Part shown: one piece after another, positions 44,388-51,642 of the stretch | How positions within the stretch are numbered: the first letter of the stretch is position 1 | Layout of the letters: every line of letters starts with the position of its first letter | Made by a program: the position numbers and the translations under genes | Assembly (NCBI GenBank): GCA_027682205.1 | Contig: JAQDAD010000003.1 | Coordinates: forward strand, 1 to 64,000 | DNA length: 64,000 nucleotides | Origin: Streptococcaceae bacterium AF54-32pH5A | GTDB taxonomy: Bacteria > Bacillota > Bacilli > Lactobacillales > Streptococcaceae | Direction of reading: 5' to 3' | Notes under the pieces: generated by a model | What the model was told of the DNA's origin: nothing | Seen by the model: the letters and a program-made list of their open reading frames with translations, nothing else | Databases searched by the model: none

Positions 44388-45215
44388 ATGACGATTAAGA
44401 TTATTGCGACAGATATGGATGGAACCTTGCTGGATCCGAGAGGTCAGCTGGATCTGCCCCGCTTGGAAAAGATCTTAGATCAGCTGGATCAAAGGGATAT
44501 CCGTTTTGTCATTGCGACGGGGAATGAAATTCATCGTATGAGAGAATTGTTGGGACACTTGGCGAGTAGAGTTGTCCTAGTCGTTGCCAATGGTGCTCGT
44601 ATTTTTGAAAACAATGAACTGATTCAAGCGCAGACCTGGGATGATGCTATGGTTGACAAGGCTTTAGCTCATTTTAAAGGGAGAGAGTACCGAGATCAGT
44701 TCGTCGTAACTGGTATGAATGGTGGTTTTGTCAAGAAAGGCACTGTTTTTACAGAACTTGATAAATTTATGACTCCAGAGATGATTGAAAGACTCTATCA
44801 ACGAATGAATTTTGTGGAAGAGTTACAAGCTGACCTCTTTGGAGGAGTCCTAAAGATGAGCATGGTCGTTGGTGAGGAACGATCGAGTTCTGTTTTGCAG
44901 GAAATTAATGACCTCTTTGATGGGCGTGTAAGAGCTGTTTCCAGCGGTTATGGTTGCATTGACATCCTCCAAGCCGGGATTCATAAAGCATGGGGATTGG
45001 AAGAATTACTCAAGCGCTGGGATTTGAAATCGGAACAAATCATGGCTTTTGGTGATAGTGAAAACGATGTCGAAATGTTGGAGATGGCTGGAATTGCCTA
45101 TGCTATGGAAAATGCAGATGATGAGGCCAAGGCAGTTGCGACTGCTCTAGCACCAGCTAACAGCCAGGCAGGTGTTTATCAGGTTCTAGAAAATTGGTTA
45201 GAGAAAGAGGGATAA
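44388..45215 (+). CDS. HAD-superfamily hydrolase (Cof type)
   Basis: 275 residues beginning MTIKIIATDMDGTLLDP, the HAD nucleophile motif, with NGARIFENNE, a C2B-type cap and GDSENDVEMLEMAG as the metal motif. AAAGGAGAT supports ATG 44388 (or 44385 just before it). The frame extends upstream to 44358, overlapping the CapA gene, but without a ribosome site. Likely phosphatase of sugar phosphates or flavin/PLP precursors; substrate not known. Confidence 0.9.
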   Translation: MTIKIIATDMDGTLLDPRGQLDLPRLEKILDQLDQRDIRFVIATGNEIHRMRELLGHLASRVVLVVANGARIFENNELIQAQTWDDAMVDKALAHFKGREYRDQFVVTGMNGGFVKKGTVFTELDKFMTPEMIERLYQRMNFVEELQADLFGGVLKMSMVVGEERSSSVLQEINDLFDGRVRAVSSGYGCIDILQAGIHKAWGLEELLKRWDLKSEQIMAFGDSENDVEMLEMAGIAYAMENADDEAKAVATALAPANSQAGVYQVLENWLEKEG

Positions 45216-45216
45216 G

Positions 45217-45852
45217 GTGGCAGTACAGTTATTAGAAAATTGGCTCCTAAAAGAGCAGGCAAAGATTCAAACCAAGTATCGTGAATTGAATCAAGTCTCT
45301 GTCCTAGAGCCAGATATCATCTTTATTGGCGATTCGATTGTAGAATACTACCCTTTGCAAGAGTTACTTGGGACTGCCAAGACGATTGTTAATAGAGGCA
45401 TCCGAGGTTACCAGACGGGGCTTCTACTAGACAATCTTGATGCCCATCTTTATGGTGATGCTGTCGATCAAATTGTTCTCTTAATTGGAACAAACGATAT
45501 CGGAAAAGGTATTCCCATGAATGAAGCTTTGGATAATCTTGAAGGTGTGATTCAATCGATTGCCCGAGAATATCCGCTATCACAAATAAAGCTCCTTTCT
45601 ATTCTGCCGGTCAATGAAGGAGAAGAATACAAGCAGACAGTCTATATTCGTACCAATGAAAAGATCAGAGAATGGAATCAAGCCTATGAGGCTCTAGCCT
45701 CCGCCTATATGCAAGTAGATTTTCTACCAATTTATGATAGTTTAACAGATTCAGAAGGACAACTTAAATCAGCCTATACAACGGATGGTCTCCATCTAAG
45801 TGTAGCAGGTTATCAAGTCTTATCAGATGCTTTGAAAACGTATCTTTTCTAA
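45217..45852 (+). CDS. SGNH/GDSL-type hydrolase
   Basis: 211 residues with the SGNH blocks: GDSIVEYYP (serine), a glycine in RGIRGYQ, GTNDIGKG (asparagine), and TTDGLHLSVAGY (Asp-x-x-His). No signal peptide, so it should act in the cytosol as an esterase or acylhydrolase; the substrate is unknown. GTG start one base after the preceding stop with GAGG upstream, so it is coupled to the HAD gene. Confidence 0.9.
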   Translation: MAVQLLENWLLKEQAKIQTKYRELNQVSVLEPDIIFIGDSIVEYYPLQELLGTAKTIVNRGIRGYQTGLLLDNLDAHLYGDAVDQIVLLIGTNDIGKGIPMNEALDNLEGVIQSIAREYPLSQIKLLSILPVNEGEEYKQTVYIRTNEKIREWNQAYEALASAYMQVDFLPIYDSLTDSEGQLKSAYTTDGLHLSVAGYQVLSDALKTYLF

Positions 45853-45867
45853 AGAATTGGCTTGATT

Positions 45868-45896
45868 TTGCAATTTTTATGAAGATAGGTTATAAT
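45868..45896 (+). promoter_or_regulatory. Promoter of ssrA
   Basis: TTGCAA (45868-45873), 17 bp, TATAAT (45891-45896). A second TATAAT at 45902-45907 is too close to the mature 5' end to be the main one. Confidence 0.7.
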
Positions 45897-45910
45897 AGTT
45901 CTATAATCTT

Positions 45911-46255
45911 GGGGTCGTTACGGATTCGACAGGCATTATGAGGCATATTTTGCAACCCGTGTGGCGACGTAAACGCTCAGTTAAATATAACTGCAAAAAA
46001 TAACACTTCTTACGCTCTAGCTGCCTAAAAACCAGCAGGCGTGACCCGATTTGGATTGCTCGTGTTCAATGACAGGTCTTATGATTAGCGAGATACGATC
46101 AAGCCTTGTCTAGTGGTTTGATAAGAGATTAATAGACTCGCAGTTCCTAGGCTTGAGTTATGTGTCAAGGGACTGTTAAAACAATACATAACCTATGGTT
46201 GTAGACAAATATGTTGGCAGATGTTTGGACGTGGGTTCGACTCCCACCGGCTCCA
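45911..46255 (+). ncRNA. ssrA: tmRNA
   Basis: Rescues stalled ribosomes and tags the unfinished protein. The 5' end GGGGTCG (45911-45917) pairs with CGGCTCC (46248-46254) as the tRNA-like acceptor stem, and GTGGGTTCGACTCCCAC forms the T arm. The tag frame runs from GCA 45993 to TAA 46028 and encodes AKNNTSYALAA. CCA is not encoded: the discriminator A46255 is followed by TCA. About 345 nt, normal size. Confidence 0.97.
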
Positions 46256-46278
46256 TCATTCTTTCACCAATCTTGGAT

Positions 46279-46304
46279 AAACGTTGTTAAATCAACGTTT
46301 TTTA
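46279..46304 (+). terminator. Terminator after ssrA
   Basis: AAACGTTG TTAAAT CAACGTTT followed by TTTT. Confidence 0.88.
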
Positions 46305-46507
46305 TTTTTGTCTTTGGTATTCTTTTGCGGTTTTAACAGACTTTAAAATGTTCCTTTTTTACTGTTGGTAGAAAATTTCTGAACACTATTTTTAAAAAAA
46401 GGATACAAAAAAAGATACAACATTTGTTTGTAAAAAAATAGCATAAAAATCTAGTTATCCGCATAAAAACTGGACTTATCACACTTTATCAAGGTCAAAA
46501 CCACTCA

Positions 46508-46528
46508 ATTTACTACTAATTTACTACT
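46508..46528 (-). repeat. Int arm-type binding sites (two direct repeats)
   Basis: On the minus strand AGTAGTAAAT occurs twice, 11 bases apart (46519-46528 and 46508-46517). This is the DR-2 type sequence bound by the N-terminal domain of Tn916 integrase, expected near each transposon end. Confidence 0.75.
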
Positions 46529-46672
46529 TATGAATGAGCTTTGATACGACGATTTATCCTTGAAAAGTGAAGATATAAAGATACTTCCAATAAAATTTGA
46601 ATATTTAATAGGTAGACACTTCAAAAAATGAGGTGTCTATTTTTTTACCCGATTTTGAAAGGAAGTGAACTT

Positions 46673-46747
46673 ATGAAAACAAAAAATCAAGAATCAAAAG
46701 GTCGTTCCCCACTCTTTAAGACCATCAAACATTCATTCAGCCAATAA
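46673..46747 (+). CDS. Small 24-residue transposon protein (probably Orf24 of Tn916)
   Basis: A short frame beginning MKTKNQESKGRSPLFKTIKH with a good ribosome site (AAGGAAGTGA). It is basic and has no known domain. It opens the conjugation gene series directly upstream of orf23. Very short frames can be chance, but the ribosome site and position support it. Confidence 0.55.
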   Translation: MKTKNQESKGRSPLFKTIKHSFSQ

Positions 46748-46769
46748 AAAAGAAAGGATAGGTAAAAAT

Positions 46770-47084
46770 ATGGAACTTAAATTTGTGATTCCCAACATGG
46801 AAAAAACATTCGGCAATTTAGAATTTGCTGGCGAGGATAAAGTCGTTCAGCGAAGAATCAACGGACGGCTAACTGTCTTATCAAGAAGCTATAATCTCTA
46901 TTCTGATGTTCAAAGAGCAGATGATATTGTGGTGGTGCTTCCTGCTGAAGCTGGCGAAAAACATTTCGGCTTTGAGGAACGTGTGAAGTTAGTCAATCCA
47001 CGTATTACCGCAGAGGGCTACAAAATCGGCACTCGTGGTTTTACAAATTACCTTTTACATGCTGACGACATGATAAAAGAATAA
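46770..47084 (+). CDS. orf23: Tn916 Orf23, YdcP/DUF961 family protein
   Basis: 104 residues, similar in pattern to the next gene product (MELKFVIPNMEKTFGNLEFAG; YDVQRADDIVVVLPAE-like core). The DUF961/YdcP family is found at the start of Tn916 and ICEBs1 transfer operons; as I recall, YdcP-like proteins have been linked to element DNA processing and replication, but the biochemical role is not certain. AGAAAGGATAGG precedes the ATG. Confidence 0.9.
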   Translation: MELKFVIPNMEKTFGNLEFAGEDKVVQRRINGRLTVLSRSYNLYSDVQRADDIVVVLPAEAGEKHFGFEERVKLVNPRITAEGYKIGTRGFTNYLLHADDMIKE

Positions 47085-47099
47085 AGAAAGAGAGGAAAA

Positions 47100-47486
47100 A
47101 TGATGAGATTAGCAAATGGCATTGTATTAGATAAAGACACGACTTTTGGAGAATTGAAATTCTCTGCTCTACGTCGTGAAGTGAGAATCCAAAATGAAGA
47201 CGGGTCGGTTTCAGATGAAATCAAGGAACGTACCTATGACTTAAAATCCAAAGGACAAGGACGCATGATTCAAGTAAGTATTCCTGCCAGCGTGCCTTTG
47301 AAAGAGTTTGATTATAACGCACGGGTGGAACTTATCAATCCCATTGCGGACACCGTTGCTACTGCCACCTATCAAGGAGCAGATGTTGACTGGTATATCA
47401 AGGCAGACGATATTGTGCTGACAAAGGATTCTAGTTCATTCAAAGCTCAACCACAAGCAAAGAAAGAACCGACACAAGACAAATAG
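47100..47486 (+). CDS. orf22: Tn916 Orf22, YdcP/DUF961 family protein
   Basis: 128 residues (MRLANGIVLDKDTTFGELKF start, with an ATG immediately before it at 47100). Paralogue of Orf23 with a longer polar tail ending KKEPTQDK. It follows orf23 by 15 bases. AGAGAGGAAAA is the ribosome site. Confidence 0.9.
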   Translation: MMRLANGIVLDKDTTFGELKFSALRREVRIQNEDGSVSDEIKERTYDLKSKGQGRMIQVSIPASVPLKEFDYNARVELINPIADTVATATYQGADVDWYIKADDIVLTKDSSSFKAQPQAKKEPTQDK

Positions 47487-47514
47487 TCGCTAGGTAGAAA
47501 GGAGACTTTTTCGC

Positions 47515-48900
47515 ATGAAACAGCGTGGTAAAAGGATTCGCCTATCTGGTAAAGATTTAGTCTTTCATTTTACGATAGCGTCACTCCTGCCTGTTTTCCT
47601 GCTGGTTGTCGGACTGTTTCATGTGAAGACAATCCAGCAGATCAAATGGCAGGATTTTAACCTATCACAAGCAGATAAGATTGACATTCCCTATTTAATT
47701 ATCAGTTTCAGTGTCGCAATTCTTATCTGCTTGCTGGTAGCGTTTGTATTCAAACGGGTTCGCTATGATACGGTTAAACAACTTTACCACCGTCAAAAAC
47801 TGGCAAAGATGATACTTGAAAACAAGTGGTATGAATCTGAACAGGTCAAAACAGAGGGTTTCTTTAAAGATAGTGCTGGTCGTACAAAGGAAAAGATAAC
47901 CTACTTCCCTAAAATGTATTATCGACTTAAAAATGGCTTGATACAGATACGGGTGGAAATCACGCTGGGAAAATATCAAGACCAACTCTTACACTTGGAA
48001 AAGAAATTAGAGAGTGGCTTGTACTGTGAGCTGACGGATAAAGAGTTAAAGGATTCCTATGTGGAATATACTTTGCTCTATGACACCATAGCCAGTCGTA
48101 TTTCTATTGATGAAGTAGAAGCTAAAGATGGTAAACTTCGCTTAATGAAAAACGTATGGTGGGAATATGATAAGCTCCCTCATATGTTGATTGCTGGTGG
48201 TACAGGTGGCGGTAAAACTTACTTTATACTGACACTGATTGAAGCCTTGCTTCATACAGATTCAAAACTGTATATTCTTGACCCGAAAAATGCTGACCTT
48301 GCGGACTTAGGTTCTGTGATGGCAAATGTCTACTATAGAAAAGAAGACTTGCTTTCTTGCATTGAAACATTCTATGAAGAAATGATGAAACGTAGTGAGG
48401 AAATGAAGCAGATGAAGAACTATAAGACTGGCAAAAATTATGCTTACTTAGGTCTCCCGGCACACTTCTTAATCTTTGATGAATACGTCGCTTTCATGGA
48501 AATGCTGGGAACAAAAGAAAACACCGCAGTTATGAATAAGCTGAAACAGATTGTCATGTTAGGTCGTCAAGCTGGCTTCTTTCTAATACTGGCTTGTCAA
48601 CGTCCAGACGCAAAATATTTAGGCGACGGAATCCGTGATCAGTTTAATTTCAGAGTGGCTTTAGGTCGTATGTCTGAAATGGGCTATGGCATGATGTTTG
48701 GCAGTGACGTACAAAAGGATTTCTTCTTAAAGCGAATCAAAGGTCGTGGCTATGTTGATGTAGGAACAAGTGTCATATCAGAGTTTTATACTCCCCTTGT
48801 ACCAAAAGGATATGATTTCTTGGAGGAAATTAAAAAGTTATCCAACAGCAGACAGTCCACGCAGGCGACGTGCGAAGCGGAAGTCGCAGGTGTGGACTGA
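47515..48900 (+). CDS. orf21: FtsK/SpoIIIE-type coupling protein (Tn916 Orf21, TcpA-like)
   Basis: Links the relaxase-DNA complex to the conjugation channel. Two N-terminal membrane helices (about residues 18-40 and 60-82), then an ATPase domain with Walker A AGGTGGGKTYF (about 236), Walker B FLIFDEYVAFME, and LACQRPDAKYLGDG-type motor motifs. 461 residues, same layout as ICEBs1 ConQ. AAAGGAGAC precedes the ATG. oriT follows directly. Confidence 0.95.
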   Translation: MKQRGKRIRLSGKDLVFHFTIASLLPVFLLVVGLFHVKTIQQIKWQDFNLSQADKIDIPYLIISFSVAILICLLVAFVFKRVRYDTVKQLYHRQKLAKMILENKWYESEQVKTEGFFKDSAGRTKEKITYFPKMYYRLKNGLIQIRVEITLGKYQDQLLHLEKKLESGLYCELTDKELKDSYVEYTLLYDTIASRISIDEVEAKDGKLRLMKNVWWEYDKLPHMLIAGGTGGGKTYFILTLIEALLHTDSKLYILDPKNADLADLGSVMANVYYRKEDLLSCIETFYEEMMKRSEEMKQMKNYKTGKNYAYLGLPAHFLIFDEYVAFMEMLGTKENTAVMNKLKQIVMLGRQAGFFLILACQRPDAKYLGDGIRDQFNFRVALGRMSEMGYGMMFGSDVQKDFFLKRIKGRGYVDVGTSVISEFYTPLVPKGYDFLEEIKKLSNSRQSTQATCEAEVAGVD

Positions 48901-48904
48901 TCTT

Positions 48905-48975
48905 GCTGGCTGGTGTGGCAATAGCCACGCCAGCACTTAACCCCCCGTATCTAACAGGGGGGTACAAATCGACAG
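48905..48975 (+). other. oriT: Origin of transfer (oriT) of the Tn916-like element
   Basis: Two inverted repeats lie between the coupling protein and the relaxase. GCTGGTGTGGC (48908-48918) pairs with GCCACGCCAGC (48923-48933). CCCCCC (48941-48946) pairs with GGGGGG (48957-48962) across loop GTATCTAACA. The C6/G6 hairpin with CTAACA is the conserved nic region of MobT/NicK-type oriT sites. The nicked phosphate is not assigned here. Confidence 0.85.
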
Positions 48976-49077
48976 GAAACAGTCAAAAAAACATTAGAAA
49001 ATCCTTTGGTTACAAGGGATTTACAAAATTTCAGCGTATGTCAAATGGGCTTTAAAAGTTGACATACGCCTTTTTGA

Positions 49078-50283
49078 TTGGAGGGATTTTTACTGAATGA
49101 ACAAACTTGGTTACAGCATTTAAAAGAAAAACGCTTGGCTTATGGACTATCTCAAAACCGTTTAGCTGTTGCGACTGGTATTACAAGGCAGTATCTAAGC
49201 GATATTGAAACAGGAAAAGTCAAGCCATCAGAGGATTTACAGCAGTCCCTTTGGGAAGCTCTGGAACGCTTCAATCCCGACGCTCCCCTTGAAATGCTGT
49301 TTGATTATGTAAGGATTCGCTTTCCGACAACAGACGTACAGCAGGTGGTCGAAAACATCTTACAACTGAAACTGTCCTATTTTCTTCATGAGGACTATGG
49401 TTTCTATTCTTATTCAGAGCATTATGCTTTAGGCGACATATTCGTCCTTTGCTCCCATGAACTGGACAAAGGAGTTCTGGTGGAATTGAAAGGTCGTGGG
49501 TGCAGACAATTTGAAAGCTATCTTCTGGCACAACAAAGAAGCTGGTATGAGTTCTTTATGGACGTTTTGGTGGCTGGCGGTGTGATGAAACGCCTTGACC
49601 TTGCCATTAACGATAAGACAGGGATTTTGAATATCCCTGTACTCACTGAAAAGTGCCAACAGGAAGAATGTATCTCCGTCTTCCGCAGTTTTAAAAGCTA
49701 TCGCAGTGGCGAACTGGTACGCAAAGAGGAAAAGGAATGTATGGGAAACACCCTCTATATCGGTTCATTACAAAGTGAAGTTTATTTCTGTATCTATGAA
49801 AAGGACTACGAGCAGTACAAGAAAAATGATATTCCCATTGAAGACGCAGAAGTAAAAAACCGTTTTGAGATTCGATTGAAAAATGAGCGTGCCTATTATG
49901 CAGTCCGTGATTTACTCGTCTATGACAATCCAGAGCATACCGCCTTTAAAATTATCAATCGGTATATCCGTTTTGTAGATAAAGACGATTCCAAACCTCG
50001 TTCTGATTGGAAACTGAATGAAGAATGGGCTTGGTTTATTGGGAACAATCGTGAACGATTAAAACTAACCACAAAACCAGAGCCTTACTCCTTCCAAAGG
50101 ACGCTGAACTGGCTATCTCATCAAGTTGCCCCGACCTTAAAGGTTGCGATTAAACTTGATGAAATCAACCAGACGCAGGTTGTAAAAGACATTCTCGACC
50201 ATGCGAAACTGACAGACCGACACAAGCAGATTTTGAAGCAACAGTCAGTAAAAGAACAGGACGTGATAACAACAAAAAAATAA
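49078..50283 (+). CDS. orf20: MobT-type relaxase (Tn916 Orf20)
   Basis: Nicks oriT and starts rolling-circle transfer and replication. A N-terminal helix-turn-helix (LKEKRLAYGLSQNRLAVATG, residues about 15-60) is followed by a Rep_trans/pT181-like initiator domain (residues about 100-330) with the replication-initiator tyrosine region. 401 residues if started at TTG 49078. The ribosome site GGAGGG (49080-49085) lies after that TTG, so a CTG at 49093 (giving MNEQTWLQHL) fits better. The true start is uncertain. Confidence 0.92.
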   Translation: MEGFLLNEQTWLQHLKEKRLAYGLSQNRLAVATGITRQYLSDIETGKVKPSEDLQQSLWEALERFNPDAPLEMLFDYVRIRFPTTDVQQVVENILQLKLSYFLHEDYGFYSYSEHYALGDIFVLCSHELDKGVLVELKGRGCRQFESYLLAQQRSWYEFFMDVLVAGGVMKRLDLAINDKTGILNIPVLTEKCQQEECISVFRSFKSYRSGELVRKEEKECMGNTLYIGSLQSEVYFCIYEKDYEQYKKNDIPIEDAEVKNRFEIRLKNERAYYAVRDLLVYDNPEHTAFKIINRYIRFVDKDDSKPRSDWKLNEEWAWFIGNNRERLKLTTKPEPYSFQRTLNWLSHQVAPTLKVAIKLDEINQTQVVKDILDHAKLTDRHKQILKQQSVKEQDVITTKK

Positions 50284-50325
50284 CTCAAATACAAATTCAT
50301 TGAATATAGAGAGGAGAACATTTTT

Positions 50326-50547
50326 ATGAATTTTGGACAAAACCTTTATAACTGGTTTCTATCAAACGCTCAATCACTGGTGCTTTTAGCAATCGTTGTG
50401 ATTGGCTTGTATCTTGGCTTCAAGCGTGAGTTTAGCAAACTGATTGGCTTTTTAATTATTGCGATTATTGCGGTTGGCTTAGTCTTCAACGCTGCTGGAG
50501 TAAAAGACATTTTACTAGAGCTATTCAATCGCATTATTGGTGCTTAA
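50326..50547 (+). CDS. orf19: Tn916 Orf19, small membrane protein
   Basis: 73 residues with two membrane helices (about 14-35 and 40-60), likely a minor component of the mating-pair channel. No enzymatic motif. AGAGGAGAAC is the ribosome site. It lies between the relaxase and ardA. Confidence 0.85.
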   Translation: MNFGQNLYNWFLSNAQSLVLLAIVVIGLYLGFKREFSKLIGFLIIAIIAVGLVFNAAGVKDILLELFNRIIGA

Positions 50548-50663
50548 ATAAAACCGTTCTTTTGTGGAATATAAGTGGTTTTCTTATGTTCCGCAAAGGA
50601 ATGGTACACCAAACGAAGTGCGGTAGGGATTTTTGAATCTCTACAAAGAAAGGACGTGAATAT

Positions 50664-51161
50664 ATGGACGATATGCAAGTCTATATTGCGAATTTAGGCA
50701 AATACAATGAGGGCGAATTGGTCGGTGCGTGGTTTACCTTTCCCATTGACTTTGAGGAAGTCAAAGAGAAAATCGGCTTGAATGATGAATATGAGGAATA
50801 CGCCATTCATGACTACGAGTTACCCTTTACGGTTGACGAATACACTTCCATTGGCGAACTCAATCGACTATGGGAAATGGTATCGGAATTACCCGAAGAA
50901 TTACAATCGGAGCTATCTGCTCTACTCACTCATTTTTCAAGCATTGAAGAACTAAGCGAACATCAAGAGGATATTATCATTCATTCCGATTGTGATGATA
51001 TGTATGACGTGGCACGCTACTACATTGAAGAAACGGGTGCTTTAGGCGAAGTACCAGCTAGTCTTCAAAACTATATTGATTATCAAGCCTATGGTCGGGA
51101 TTTAGACCTTTCAGGAACGTTTATCTCAACCAATCATGGGATTTTTGAAATCGTCTATTAA
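50664..51161 (+). CDS. ardA: Antirestriction protein ArdA (Tn916 Orf18)
   Basis: DNA mimic that blocks type I restriction enzymes when the element enters a new cell. 165 residues, strongly acidic, with many Asp/Glu spread along it (for example DYELPFTVDEYTSIGELNRL). AGAAAGGACG precedes the ATG. It is the only anti-host-defence function in the element. Confidence 0.95.
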   Translation: MDDMQVYIANLGKYNEGELVGAWFTFPIDFEEVKEKIGLNDEYEEYAIHDYELPFTVDEYTSIGELNRLWEMVSELPEELQSELSALLTHFSSIEELSEHQEDIIIHSDCDDMYDVARYYIEETGALGEVPASLQNYIDYQAYGRDLDLSGTFISTNHGIFEIVY

Positions 51162-51249
51162 ATCTGTCGGTACATTACTACTGGCAGATTTTCTATTTTA
51201 CGGGGTGGCTCAATCAGCTACCCCTATTTTTTATGAAAGGATTGATTAC

Positions 51250-51642
51250 ATGAAGAAAATACGAAGCTATACCAGTATCTGGTCTGTGGAAAAGGTACTG
51301 TATTCTATCAATGATTTTAGACTTCCGTTTCCCATAACCTTTACGCAAATGACATGGTTTGTCGTGTCACTCTTTGCAGTGATGATACTTGGCAACTTGC
51401 CCCCTCTTTCCATGATAGAGGGAGCATTTCTCAAATACTTTGGGATTCCTGTGGCTTTCACATGGTTTATGTCTACAAAAACTTTTGATGGTAAAAAGCC
51501 TTATGGATTTTTGAAGTCTGTCATTGCTTATGCACTGCGACCAAAGCTGACCTATGCAGGAAAAAAAGTAACGCTTGGCAGAAACCAGCCACAAGAAGCC
51601 ATTACAGCAGTTAGGAGTGAATTTTATGGCATATCCAATTAA
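51250..51642 (+). CDS. orf17: Conjugal transfer membrane protein (Tn916 Orf17, TcpE-like)
   Basis: 130 residues from MKKIRSYTSIWSVEKVLYSI with two membrane helices (about 40-80), the TcpE/ConD family. The frame is open upstream to 51136, but AAAGGATTGA before ATG 51250 marks the start. It overlaps the start of the VirB4-like gene by 17 bases. Confidence 0.88.
   Translation: MKKIRSYTSIWSVEKVLYSINDFRLPFPITFTQMTWFVVSLFAVMILGNLPPLSMIEGAFLKYFGIPVAFTWFMSTKTFDGKKPYGFLKSVIAYALRPKLTYAGKKVTLGRNQPQEAITAVRSEFYGISN

Larger units (their letters stand above)
46258..46672 (+). other. Intergenic stretch: ssrA terminator, Tn916 left junction and left-end sequences
   Basis: No coding region is seen. It holds the ssrA terminator, an AT-rich chromosomal piece with GGATACAAAAAAAGATACAA (46401-46420), the element's left end, the Int arm sites and, at 46612-46648, a TAGACAC / GTGTCTA hairpin followed by T7 that can act as a terminator ahead of the first transfer gene. 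Confidence 0.7.

Noticed and set aside
43045-45852. Poly-gamma-glutamate capsule operon
   Set aside because: Only a CapA-like protein is present; neighbours are HAD and SGNH hydrolases, with no capB/capC ligase genes.
48870-49055. Plus-strand 61-codon frame across oriT
   Set aside because: It overlaps the coupling protein end and the oriT hairpins and has no ribosome site.
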